This document shows positions 1-7,767 of a stretch of DNA of 49,798 bases, in pieces. The notes under the pieces are model-generated. The model saw only the letters and a list, made by a program, of their open reading frames with translations, made no database searches and was not told where the DNA came from. The stretch comes from Phycisphaerales bacterium (GTDB taxonomy: Bacteria; Planctomycetota; Phycisphaerae; Phycisphaerales; UBA1924). The stretch lies in the NCBI GenBank assembly GCA_020847535.1, contig JADLBU010000096.1, positions 1 through 49,798 of the forward strand, given 5' to 3'. Each line of letters starts with the position of its first letter. Position 1 is the stretch's first letter. The position numbers and the translations under genes were made by a program.

Positions 1-2
1 CG

Positions 3-125
3 GTCACCGCATACCTCGACGCCGCCAACGATACGCCCACGCCCTTCCAATGGACCAAGTCCGCCGACGACATCATCGCTTCTGTCAAGAGATTCTGTCT
101 GCATACTTCTGACTCAGACCACTAG
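3..125 (+). mobile_element. IS630-family transposase, C-terminal fragment (cut by window edge)
   Basis: The open frame enters from the left edge and gives 40 residues ending at TAG 123-125. The tail, with an FQWTKSADDIIASVKRFC stretch, is typical of the last residues of IS630/mariner-superfamily DDE transposases, where a W-T-K-S/T-A-D-x-I motif precedes the C-terminus. The catalytic residues lie outside the window. Its stop overlaps the stop of the convergent CoA-transferase gene through a shared CTAG, so the element end lies right at that gene's 3' end. No terminal inverted repeat could be defined. A transposase N-terminus of the same family is cut by the right edge, so both window edges fall in IS630-like sequence. 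The family call is fairly firm; element identity is unknown. Confidence 0.75.
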
Positions 126-946
126 TGCTTGGTCACCATGCGCTGCTCGATGCGCTTCTGGCAGACGGTCTTGATGACGCGGTTGATGTAGTTGCCGGGG
201 GTGTGGATGCCATCGGCATCCAGTTCGCCGATCCCGACGAGCTCATCGACCTCGGCGAGCACGAAGCTTGCGGCGGTCGCCATCATGGGGTTGAAGTTGC
301 GGGCGGTCTTGTTGTAGATGAGGTTGCCGAAGGGGTCGGCCTTGTGGGCCTTGATGAGGGCCAGGTCGGCGTAGAGGCCGGTTTCCATGACGTATTCGCG
401 GAGGTGGTGGGAAGAGGAAGTAGAAGAGGTAGACACAGGCAGGATGCCTGTGCCACTCGATTGGGTAGCAGAGGCGGGAGGGCGGTTGTGGAATCTGGTG
501 TCTTCGGAGGGGCGCAGGAACTGGCGGGTCTCCTTGCCTTCGGCGACGATGGTGCCAGCGCCGGTCGCGGTGTAGAAGGCGGGGATGCCCGCGCCGCCGG
601 CGCGGATGCGTTCGGCGAGCGTGCCCTGGGGGTTGAACTCGATCTGGAGTTCGCCGCCCAGGAACTGCTTCTCGAATGTTGCGTTCTCGCCGACGTAGCT
701 GGAGATCATCTTGCTGATCTGGCGGGTCTGGAGGAGCAGTCCAAGGCCGAAGTCATCGATGCCGGCGTTGTTGCTGATGCAGGTGAGGTTCTTCACACCG
801 CTGTCGCGGAGGGCGACGATGAGGTTCTCGGGGATCCCGCAGAGGCCGAAGCCCCCCACCATCACGGTGATGCCATCCCTGAGGATGCGTTTGTCCTTGA
901 GGTCGGCGAAGGCGGCGGGGACGGTGGAAAAGACTTTGTTCGGCAT
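122..946 (-). CDS. scoA: 3-oxoacid CoA-transferase subunit A, with in-frame insertion
   Basis: Subunit A of a class I CoA-transferase (succinyl-CoA:3-ketoacid or acetate/acetoacetate type), which moves CoA between an acyl-CoA and a ketoacid as an A/B heteromer. The N-terminus shows the family GGFGLCGIPE motif at residues 31-40, followed by the usual SNNAG stretch and, near the end, the KTARNFNP and GIHTPG-type segments. The protein has 274 residues, about 40 more than usual. The extra block is residues 144-182, between GKETRQF and REYVMETG, which are normally joined by only a few residues. It is rich in Ser and Thr, contains GTGILPV, and its DNA holds a palindrome typical of dispersed planctomycete repeats. 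No subunit B gene is visible: downstream is an IS630 end. Whether the enlarged protein still works is unknown. Confidence 0.9.
   Translation of the reverse strand: MPNKVFSTVPAAFADLKDKRILRDGITVMVGGFGLCGIPENLIVALRDSGVKNLTCISNNAGIDDFGLGLLLQTRQISKMISSYVGENATFEKQFLGGELQIEFNPQGTLAERIRAGGAGIPAFYTATGAGTIVAEGKETRQFLRPSEDTRFHNRPPASATQSSGTGILPVSTSSTSSSHHLREYVMETGLYADLALIKAHKADPFGNLIYNKTARNFNPMMATAASFVLAEVDELVGIGELDADGIHTPGNYINRVIKTVCQKRIEQRMVTKH
434..452. repeat. REP-like palindrome inside the CoA-transferase insertion
   Basis: CACAGGCA-GGA-TGCCTGTG is a perfect inverted repeat with 8-base arms and a 3-base loop. It lies in the coding sequence of the CoA-transferase A subunit, in the 117-nt block 401-517 that has no counterpart in normal family members. 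The block keeps the reading frame. Similar short GGCA/TGCC palindromes are dispersed in planctomycete genomes, as far as I recall. Another GGCA/TGCC palindrome stands at 981-1001. Confidence 0.7.
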
Positions 947-980
947 GATGAAGCAAGGGTATTCCGCTTGGGGGAATGGA

Positions 981-1001
981 GTGCCTGCCAGGCAGGGGCA
1001 C
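981..1001. repeat. Imperfect GGCA/TGCC palindrome in intergenic DNA
   Basis: GTGCCTGCC-A-GGCAGGGGCAC forms a hairpin with a two-base bulge. It sits between the divergent CoA-transferase A gene and the SUMF1-like gene. It resembles the palindrome at 434-452 in its GGCA/TGCC core, so both may belong to the same class of small dispersed repeats. It is not followed by a T tract, so a terminator is unlikely. Confidence 0.45.
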
Positions 1002-1148
1002 GGTCGCGAGGGGTGTTGGGGAGGACGCGTGCGCTTCGGACCGTTGCGGGCTGGAAGACTGAGTCAAGAAGCCGATGGGGCATTCTCCCTTCTTGGAATT
1101 CACGCATTCCTTGCATCTCGGAGTTCGGAACGGTGGTAGAGTCCGGCC

Positions 1149-2162
1149 ATGAGGCACATCGCGTTCTGCATCCTGGTCGCATCGGCATCCACGATCGCCC
1201 TTGCCCAGCCCGACTACGGGCTGGATTTCGTGACCATCGGGGACCCGGGAAATGCTCCGTACGTTCCAAGCGACACAACATGGGTGGATCGCCCGGTCGG
1301 CGGGGTGGACTACGAGTACCGCATCATGCGGACCGAGGTCACGGTTGCGCAATGGGTTGAGTTCGCCAACGCCTACGCGCCGTACTACACAGGCTCTCGG
1401 CTGCATCCCGAGATCACGGGGTATTGGGTCGTTCCCGACAGCCTCGATCCGGATGTCCCTCTCTCGTTCCATGCGGTGCCGGGATCGGAGAGGTACACGG
1501 CCGACACATCCTGGCGGATGGCGGCAAGGTTCTGCAACTGGCTGCACAACGGCAAAGGATCCGAGCAGTCGGCGTTCGAGTCGGGCGTGTACGACACTTC
1601 CACGTTCGGGAAGGATGAGAACAACTTCTACACCGACCAGTCGTCTCCGAGCCCCGGAGCCAAGTACTGGCTGCCGTCGTGGGATGAATTGGTAAAAGCA
1701 GCCTACTACGATCCAGCAAAAAAAAGCCAGGAGTCGGCGTACTGGAAGTACCCGACTAGTTCAGATACAGCGCCAGTCCAAGGGCTTCCGCAGGACGGCG
1801 GGCAGACCAATGCGGCAGGGGTGCAACTAGATCCGCCCATTGGGTTCCTCGATGTTGGTTCATATTCAGTGCAGAGCCCTTGGGGGCTAAAGGATGTTTC
1901 GGGGAGCCTTCCGGAATGGACGGGAGAGTGGGGAGATCCGGCCGAACCTTTTGCACGACGGCTGGTGGGATCCACGCTGTTCTGGTCTCTTGATTGGGAG
2001 ATTTACGATCGGATCGACCGTCTGGCAGGTGGAAACTTTCCGAGTTCATTCGGCTTCGCATTCAGGATCGCCACGAATGTACCTTCGCCGCATGTTGTGG
2101 CGGCGGGATTGATAGGCATTGCTTTCGTCGGACATAGGCGGCGTAAACACGCGATGAGATAA
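1149..2162 (+). CDS. Secreted SUMF1/FGE-like domain protein with PEP-CTERM-like tail
   Basis: 337 residues. It starts with a signal peptide of about 20 residues (MRHIAFCILVASASTIALAQ) and ends in a hydrophobic stretch after VPSP followed by HRRRKHAMR, as in PEP-CTERM-like sorting tails. The body matches the formylglycine-generating-enzyme/SUMF1 fold: an early 'RTEVTVAQWVEFANAY' segment, RFCNWLHNG, a W-L-P-S-W-D-E-L-V-K-A-A-Y stretch, then 'SPWGLKDVSGSLPEWTGEW' and a final FRIAT. In exported planctomycete proteins of this kind the domain is more often a scaffold than a true sulfatase activator; I see no obvious paired active-site cysteines. The next gene starts 16 nt downstream on the same strand, so the two are probably co-transcribed. 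The class is confident, the function is not. Confidence 0.8.
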   Translation: MRHIAFCILVASASTIALAQPDYGLDFVTIGDPGNAPYVPSDTTWVDRPVGGVDYEYRIMRTEVTVAQWVEFANAYAPYYTGSRLHPEITGYWVVPDSLDPDVPLSFHAVPGSERYTADTSWRMAARFCNWLHNGKGSEQSAFESGVYDTSTFGKDENNFYTDQSSPSPGAKYWLPSWDELVKAAYYDPAKKSQESAYWKYPTSSDTAPVQGLPQDGGQTNAAGVQLDPPIGFLDVGSYSVQSPWGLKDVSGSLPEWTGEWGDPAEPFARRLVGSTLFWSLDWEIYDRIDRLAGGNFPSSFGFAFRIATNVPSPHVVAAGLIGIAFVGHRRRKHAMR

Positions 2163-2178
2163 CGCGTAAAGGTGCAGT

Positions 2179-3984
2179 ATGTACAAGCTGGCATTCCAAA
2201 TCATCTCCATCACATGTCTTACCTTTGTGGTGCCTTGCGCGAACGCAGCCATCACAGTAACCGTGCTCCCGTCGGGCGCTGGCTACGGCGTCGCTACGCA
2301 GATGCCCGGAGGTGAATGGCGAGTTGAAGCCTACACGGATTGGGCCAGCGATCCTGTTGACGTTATCATTCGAGGTCTTTCCAGCGACAGGGTCGGGAAC
2401 GTGACCGTAGAGAACAGCGGTCCTCAACCTGCAAGAGTTTCGATCCGTGGCTCGGCGACCAGCACTACGCCCATTGCGTCCGTGCAGAGCATCAAGAGCA
2501 CCGGTACAGATGAAGTCTGGCTGACGGAGCTCTGGGTGTCCGGCAGCGTGGGCCCAGGTAGCGGTGATGCAATCAACGTCACGCTGATCTCGGCAAGCCC
2601 CGCTCTCAATGTTCAAGGCTCCATTCTCGGCAACATCGTCGTATCCCGCACTGGTGTTGGCAGCATCACAAACATGACTGTCGCCGGCAGCATCCTCGGG
2701 AACATCACCGCGACCAACAGCTCGATCAGCGGGCTGACCGTGACTGGCTCCATCGGCACTTCCACCGCGCCCGTGACCATCACCGTCTCCAAGAACATTG
2801 ACTCGCTTATTGCTGGCTCGATCTACGCCGATGTCACGGCAAACACCAGCCCGCCGGCATCCATCGGGACCTTCCGAACCACGAGCGGAGACTTCGTGGG
2901 CTCGCTTACCGCGCGCATCCTCAACGACAACGGGGCGGGCGTTGACCAACGGTTCTGGATCGCCGGCAACCTCAACGCCGACATCGACATCCTCGACCTT
3001 GTCAAGGGCGACAACCCGTCGGAGCCAGAGATCAAGATCGGCGGCAACTTTTCTCAGGGCCGCACCTTCCGGATCGCCAACTCACTCAACTCGGGCGCGG
3101 TGCTCAACATCGAGACCGGCACGGGGCTCGACGGTCAGGTCATCATCAACGGCAACAACGGCGCGGGCACGTGATCAGGATCCGTGGTTGTCGGCAGCAC
3201 CACGCTCTCGCCAGTCCCCAACTACTCAACCGCCTCATCTTCGCTCGGCGGCGGCGCTGTCGGGCTCGTTCCGTTCCAGCTCTATGGCAACGACTGCTCC
3301 CCGGCGTACTCCGCATCTCCGCCGGCGAACCAGTTCCTTCAAACCGAGATCGACGGAAGCGATGGCGGCACGTGGAACCCCAAGAGCGTGATCCTTCGCT
3401 TCTACGGCCCGGTCTCGACCGCCGCAGAGGTCGACACCGGCGTCGTCACCTACAACGCCATGCCCGTCGTCATCTCGTACATCGAGCCCGGCAGCGGCAA
3501 CCCGATCGACGTCACGCATCGGTGGAAGATCGCGATGAACGATTCGACCACCTCCACTCGCCCGGCCCGTGAAATCACGATCCGCGGACACAAATGGAGT
3601 TCCGGCGCTTCGGACCCCGGCATGTACATCCACGCCGGCACCTACCGCATCACGCCGAGATTGACGGGATCGGCGCGGCTCTTCTGCGATGGGTTGCCCG
3701 GCGGGACGCCCCCTTCAGTCACGAATTTCTCGTACGAGTTCACCGTTGGATTTGACTGCGATCGAAACGGGGAGCTCGACCCCGATCCCAGCGCCACCTG
3801 CTGGCGCGAGGGCGGCGGGTGCATCGCCGACTACGACTTCTCCGGTTTCGTCGATACCGAGGATTACGACCTCTTCGTGTACGACTTCCAGGCCGGGTAC
3901 GTGTGGGCCGATGTTGATGAGTCCGGCTTCGTCGACACCGACGACTTCGACGCTTTCGTCGGGGCCTTCGAGGAAGGCTGTTGA
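2179..3984 (+). pseudogene. Secreted beta-rich protein with dockerin-like C-terminus, interrupted by in-frame TGA
   Basis: The gene begins at ATG 2179 behind an AAGGTG ribosome site and has a signal peptide ending near ANA. Its first 331 residues are repetitive Val/Thr/Ser/Gly sequence with recurring 'GSILGNI' and 'GSI' units, like a beta-helix. TGA 3172-3174 stops it, but the same frame continues without a shift for 270 codons to TGA 3984, with unchanged codon bias and high GC at third positions. Replacing TGA by TGG would give GTWSGSVVVG, a sensible join. The second part ends in two calcium-loop repeats (DFSGFVDTEDYD and DESGFVDTDDFD) and a terminal GC, as in three other proteins here. A restart at GTG 3184 has no ribosome site. 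This is a nonsense mutation or a base-call error. TGA ends intact core genes nearby, so recoding is unlikely. Confidence 0.8.
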
Positions 3985-4033
3985 CGGACGGGGCGGCGGC
4001 GACGTGGCATCAACAGATTCACCAGTCGAAAGT

Positions 4034-4054
4034 GGCGGCCGCGGGGCCGCCTTT
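4034..4054 (+). terminator. Possible rho-independent terminator
   Basis: GGCGGCC-GCGG-GGCCGCC forms a 7-bp GC stem with a four-base loop, followed by only three T. It lies between the convergent ends of the dockerin-like gene (+) and the transketolase gene (-). The short T run makes it weak. Confidence 0.4.
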
Positions 4055-4089
4055 GCGTACTCATTGCATTATCCGAGGCAGGCTCCGTC

Positions 4090-6057
4090 TCAGACGCCCA
4101 GCATGTCCATCGCCGTCTTCTTGATGTCATCGGCGGAGAGGCCGCATGCCTTGAGGACCTCATCGGGGGTGCGGGCGCTCTTGGGGATGTGGCGGACGTG
4201 CATCTGGCGGAGCTGGAAGGCATCTCCGGATTCGGTGAGGGCATCGGAGAGGGCCGAGCCGATGCCGCCGCCGTAGTTGTCCTCGATGGTGATGACCTTG
4301 CCGTTGTTGGCGTTCACGAGGTCGAGCACACCGTCGGAGTCGAAGGGGAGCGAGTACAGGTCGATCAGCGAGGCGGAGACGCCGGCCTTGTCGAGCATGT
4401 CGATCGCGCGGTTGGCCTCGTGGACCATGTATCCGGTCGCGGCGAGCAGGATGTCGCGGCCCTCGTGCAGAACCTCGAACCCGCCGAGGTTGAAGACGAC
4501 ATCGTCGGAGTAGATGAACTCGGTCTCGGGGCGGAGGGTTCGCATGTAGCAGACGCCCTCGTACTCGGCCATGACGTTGGCGAGCGCGTAGGCGGCGTAG
4601 GCATCCGAGGGCTGGAGGATGTAGCAGCCGGGGTTGCCGCGATGGTCCTTCATGGTGGTGAAGGCGCGGAACCAGGCGATGTCGGGGAGGGCCATCTGGC
4701 TGGGGCCGTCGGAGGCAAGCGTGACGCCGGCGTGGCTGCCGACGATCTTGAGATTGGCGCCGGTGTTGATCGCCATCTCGATCTGGTCGTAGGCGCGGGT
4801 GACGAACTTGGCGAACGTGTTGCAGAAGGGGATCTTGCCCGCGGCCGAGAAGCCGACGCCGGCGGAGAACATGTTCTGCTCGGCGATCTTGCACTCGATG
4901 AAGCGGGGTGTGAGGGCCGCATCCTTCTTGAACATGTCGGTCATGGTCGAGTTGGAGACATCGGCATCGAGGACGACGATGCGGTCGTTGACCTTGCCCA
5001 GGGCGCGGAGGGCGATCCCGTAGGCGCGGCGGGTGGCGATGTTGCCGGACTGGAGGAGCGACTCCATGTCCATGCGCTTCATGGTCTCTGTGAAGCTGGA
5101 GAGTTCACCGGGCTCCGCGGCCTGCTTGGTGAGTTCGGTCGGGGGCTGGATCATGAACGAATCGCCGGCGCCGAGGGAACTGGTGAGTTCGAGCCTCTTT
5201 TCATCGAGTTCCTGGTAGGCGCGCTTGAGGGCATCGGCGACCGCGGGCTTGCCGTGCCAGCCGTTGCCCTGGATCGAGGGGCAGCCCCAGCCCTTGACGG
5301 TCTTGGCGATCACGGCCATGGGCTTGGCGGATGGCTTGGCGGCCTGCGCGACGAAGGCCTCGAAGGCGGCCTTGAGCTGGTTGGGGCTGTGTCCATCGAC
5401 GGTCTTGACGTCGTAGCCGAAGGCGGCGAGCTTGGCGGCAAGCGTATCGGCGGACTGCTGGCCGCTGACGCGATCGGCCTGTCCGTAGTCGTTGCAGTTG
5501 AAGATGGGCAGGACGTTGAGGAGCTTGCGGTCGACGATGTAGTCGAGGGCTTCGTCGATCTGGCCCTCGCGTGATTCGCCATCACCGATGATGCAGTAGA
5601 TGCGACGATCGTTCTCGTCGAGGCGGGCGGCATCTCCCAGACCGGCGGCGACCGAGAGTCCCTGACCGAGCGAGCCGGTCGCGGCGTCGAAGAAGGGGAA
5701 GCCCTCCATGGGGTTGGGGTGGCCATCCAGGACGCTGTCGAGGGCGCGGAGGCTCTTGAGGTCATCGACGTTGAGCTTGCGGCGTTTGTCGGGATCCTTG
5801 CCGACCATGACGCCGAGCTTGGCGGCGGCGGCATAGACGGCGGGGACTGCGTGGCCTTCGGAGAGGACCAGGCGATCGGATGTGGGGTAGTTGGGGTAGT
5901 CGGGGCTCCAACGCATCGTGTGGAACATGAGCACGGTGACGATGTGACCGATGCTCATGGAGCTTGTGGGGTGTCCGCTTCCGGCGGCAGCGCACATCTC
6001 CAGGGACAGGCGATCGATCTCGATGGCTTGGGCGTGAACGGCGGCTTCAAAGGACAT
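4090..6057 (-). CDS. tkt: Transketolase
   Basis: Thiamine-diphosphate enzyme of the pentose phosphate pathway that moves two-carbon units between sugar phosphates. I start it at ATG 6057 (MSFEAAVHAQ), preceded by GGGGAG at good spacing; the open frame extends further upstream but without support. This gives 655 residues, the usual single-chain length. Visible features are GSGHPTSSMS near the N-terminus, the TPP/Mg motif GDGESREG...NCND at about residues 157-186, and in the second half SNSTMTDMFK and the Pyr-domain 'IECKIAEQNMFSAGVGFSA' with the conserved glutamate. The C-terminal domain carries a TIEDNYGGGIGSA segment. It stands alone on the - strand, divergent from dnaN. A role as dihydroxyacetone synthase or DXP synthase is less likely, given the overall order of motifs. 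Confidence 0.95.
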   Translation of the reverse strand: MSFEAAVHAQAIEIDRLSLEMCAAAGSGHPTSSMSIGHIVTVLMFHTMRWSPDYPNYPTSDRLVLSEGHAVPAVYAAAAKLGVMVGKDPDKRRKLNVDDLKSLRALDSVLDGHPNPMEGFPFFDAATGSLGQGLSVAAGLGDAARLDENDRRIYCIIGDGESREGQIDEALDYIVDRKLLNVLPIFNCNDYGQADRVSGQQSADTLAAKLAAFGYDVKTVDGHSPNQLKAAFEAFVAQAAKPSAKPMAVIAKTVKGWGCPSIQGNGWHGKPAVADALKRAYQELDEKRLELTSSLGAGDSFMIQPPTELTKQAAEPGELSSFTETMKRMDMESLLQSGNIATRRAYGIALRALGKVNDRIVVLDADVSNSTMTDMFKKDAALTPRFIECKIAEQNMFSAGVGFSAAGKIPFCNTFAKFVTRAYDQIEMAINTGANLKIVGSHAGVTLASDGPSQMALPDIAWFRAFTTMKDHRGNPGCYILQPSDAYAAYALANVMAEYEGVCYMRTLRPETEFIYSDDVVFNLGGFEVLHEGRDILLAATGYMVHEANRAIDMLDKAGVSASLIDLYSLPFDSDGVLDLVNANNGKVITIEDNYGGGIGSALSDALTESGDAFQLRQMHVRHIPKSARTPDEVLKACGLSADDIKKTAMDMLGV

Positions 6058-6485
6058 CAGGAAACTCCCCTTACCGGTGGAGGCCGAGTGGGCCACCGCG
6101 GCGCAAAGGCTTTGCGACTGACCGGCACGCTGTTGACGGTGACACCGACGCGGTGACCGCGCCCGCGGAGGCACGAGGTGCACCGTAGCGGAGCGATTTC
6201 ACAACGCCGGCCGCGAGACAGCGGCCGCCCGATCAACCCTCTCCTGCCCTGCCCGGACATCCGCCCGAATGGACGGGAAGCCCGAGAACCGAGCAGTATG
6301 AAGGATTCCGTCGGGTTTGACAACCCGATCCATCCGATCGCATACCGAACAAAGACCCGTTATTATCCCGATCAGGCTCTGCCACCTGCCCATCGGCAAC
6401 CGACAGGTCGTGGACAGCCCTGAACGCACCCACATCGGATCCAGCCCCGGTACACTGCTGGACGAATTGAAGGGAGCATAGGTCG
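6058..6485. other. Gene-free divergent interval between tkt and dnaN
   Basis: 428 bases with no convincing gene. It must hold the promoters of tkt (-) and dnaN (+). A weak candidate for dnaN is TTGACA at 6317-6322 with CATACC at 6341-6346 (18-base spacer). A GAAGGGAG ribosome site precedes dnaN. No clear DnaA-box cluster or terminator was seen. Confidence 0.5.
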
Positions 6486-7667
6486 ATGAAAGTGATTTGC
6501 GATCGCGGCGCTCTACTGGACGCCATCAATTTGGTCTCCGGGGCGGTCGCAGGACGGACCCCGCGGGTGCAGTTGACCTGCATCAAGCTGACGGCCGACA
6601 AGCGCGATGGGGTGGGAGAACTGGCGCTCTCGGCGACCGATGCCGAGATCTCGATGCGGCTCCGGCTGAGCCAGGTGGATGTGCAGCAGGCCGGTGAGTC
6701 GCTGATCCCGGCGGACAAGCTGCGGGCGATCGTGAGCGCTGAGGATGCCGAGCAGACCCTGACGATCGAGGCCGAGGGTGAGGTGTGTCATATCCGGGGC
6801 GGGGATGCCCACTTCAAGATCTACGGCTTCCAGCCGGCGGACTTCCCGCCGATCCCGGAGTTCACGGATGTGGTCGCCGGCTCGTCGGAGATCGCCAAGG
6901 CCAAGGGCGTGTTCGGCTACAAGGCGGGCTCCCTGGACACGCTGGTGGGTCGGACGCTGTTCGCGACCGCGCGTGAGAACAGCCGGTACGCGATCAATGG
7001 GGTGCTGCTCAAGCGCGAGGGCAAGAAGCTCGAGATGGTGGCGACCGACGGCCGGCGGATGGCGCTGTGCCGCTCGAACATCCCCGGCGGGGGTGACAAG
7101 GATGCCAAGCCGGTTTCGTGCATCATCCCGAGCAAGGCGCTGTCGCAGCTCCAGAAGCTGTTCCGTGATCCCGATGAGCAGGTGCAGGTGGCGATCACCG
7201 ACAACCAGGTGTTCTTCAGCCTGGGTACGGAGAAGGATCCGCACCGCGCGGTGCTTTCGAGCAACCTGGTGGAGGGGACGTTTCCTCCGTACGAGGATGT
7301 CATCCCGCGCGACCAGGACAAGAAGGTCGCGTTCGACCGGGATGCGATGAACAGCGCGGTTCGCCGGGCGGCCCTGCTCACCAACGAGGAATCGCGCGGT
7401 GTGCGGCTGAGGTTCACGGGCAAGAGCAAGAAGCTGGAATTGACCAGCCGGGCTCCGGAGATGGGTGAGGCACAGGTGTCGGTCGACCTCAACAATTACG
7501 AGGGTGACGACATCGAGATCGGGTTCAACCCCATGTTCATCATGGATGTGCTCAAGGTGGTGTCGGAGCAGGATGTGATCATGGAGCTCAAGGCGCCCAA
7601 CAAGCCCGGCGTGATCAAGGTCGGGGCTGATTTCCTGTACGTGGTGATGCCGGTGAACCTGCAGTGA
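6486..7667 (+). CDS. dnaN: DNA polymerase III beta subunit (sliding clamp)
   Basis: The ring-shaped processivity clamp of the replicase; it holds the polymerase on DNA and serves as a docking hub for repair and replication proteins. 393 residues, slightly longer than the usual 365-380, in the expected three-domain arrangement (about 1-120, 130-265, 266-393). Family features include MKVICDRGALLDAINLVSGAV at the start, a central RYAINGVLL segment, 'MVATDGRRMALCR', and an end in YVVMPVNLQ, which matches the usual P-V-x-L tail near the peptide-binding cleft. A GAAGGGAG ribosome site lies upstream of ATG 6486. There is no dnaA, recF or gyrB beside it; the next gene is an ABC exporter. The sliding-clamp assignment is firm. 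Confidence 0.96.
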   Translation: MKVICDRGALLDAINLVSGAVAGRTPRVQLTCIKLTADKRDGVGELALSATDAEISMRLRLSQVDVQQAGESLIPADKLRAIVSAEDAEQTLTIEAEGEVCHIRGGDAHFKIYGFQPADFPPIPEFTDVVAGSSEIAKAKGVFGYKAGSLDTLVGRTLFATARENSRYAINGVLLKREGKKLEMVATDGRRMALCRSNIPGGGDKDAKPVSCIIPSKALSQLQKLFRDPDEQVQVAITDNQVFFSLGTEKDPHRAVLSSNLVEGTFPPYEDVIPRDQDKKVAFDRDAMNSAVRRAALLTNEESRGVRLRFTGKSKKLELTSRAPEMGEAQVSVDLNNYEGDDIEIGFNPMFIMDVLKVVSEQDVIMELKAPNKPGVIKVGADFLYVVMPVNLQ

Positions 7668-7767
7668 CCGGCAGCACAGGAACTGAACGCACGGTTCGCG
7701 GACCAGCGCGGAGGAGAAGCCGGAGTCAGCAGCGCCCCACGAGCGTTTTCCGAGTTTGCATTCCCGC

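Noticed and set aside
125..1360. Long + strand frame across the CoA-transferase gene
   Set aside because: It is antisense to a clear CoA-transferase frame, is low in complexity with Asp/Glu/Ala/Gly runs, and matches no family.
2062..2949. - strand frame of 295 residues over the dockerin-like gene
   Set aside because: Shadow of the + strand gene; composition is Gly/Asp/His-rich without a signal or domain.
3172..3174. Selenocysteine at the in-frame TGA
   Set aside because: No evident SECIS-like hairpin right after the codon was recognised, and the expected residue by context is Trp.
4189..5574. + strand frame of 461 residues over transketolase
   Set aside because: Antisense to transketolase, with monotonous Gly/Asp/Glu/Ala composition.
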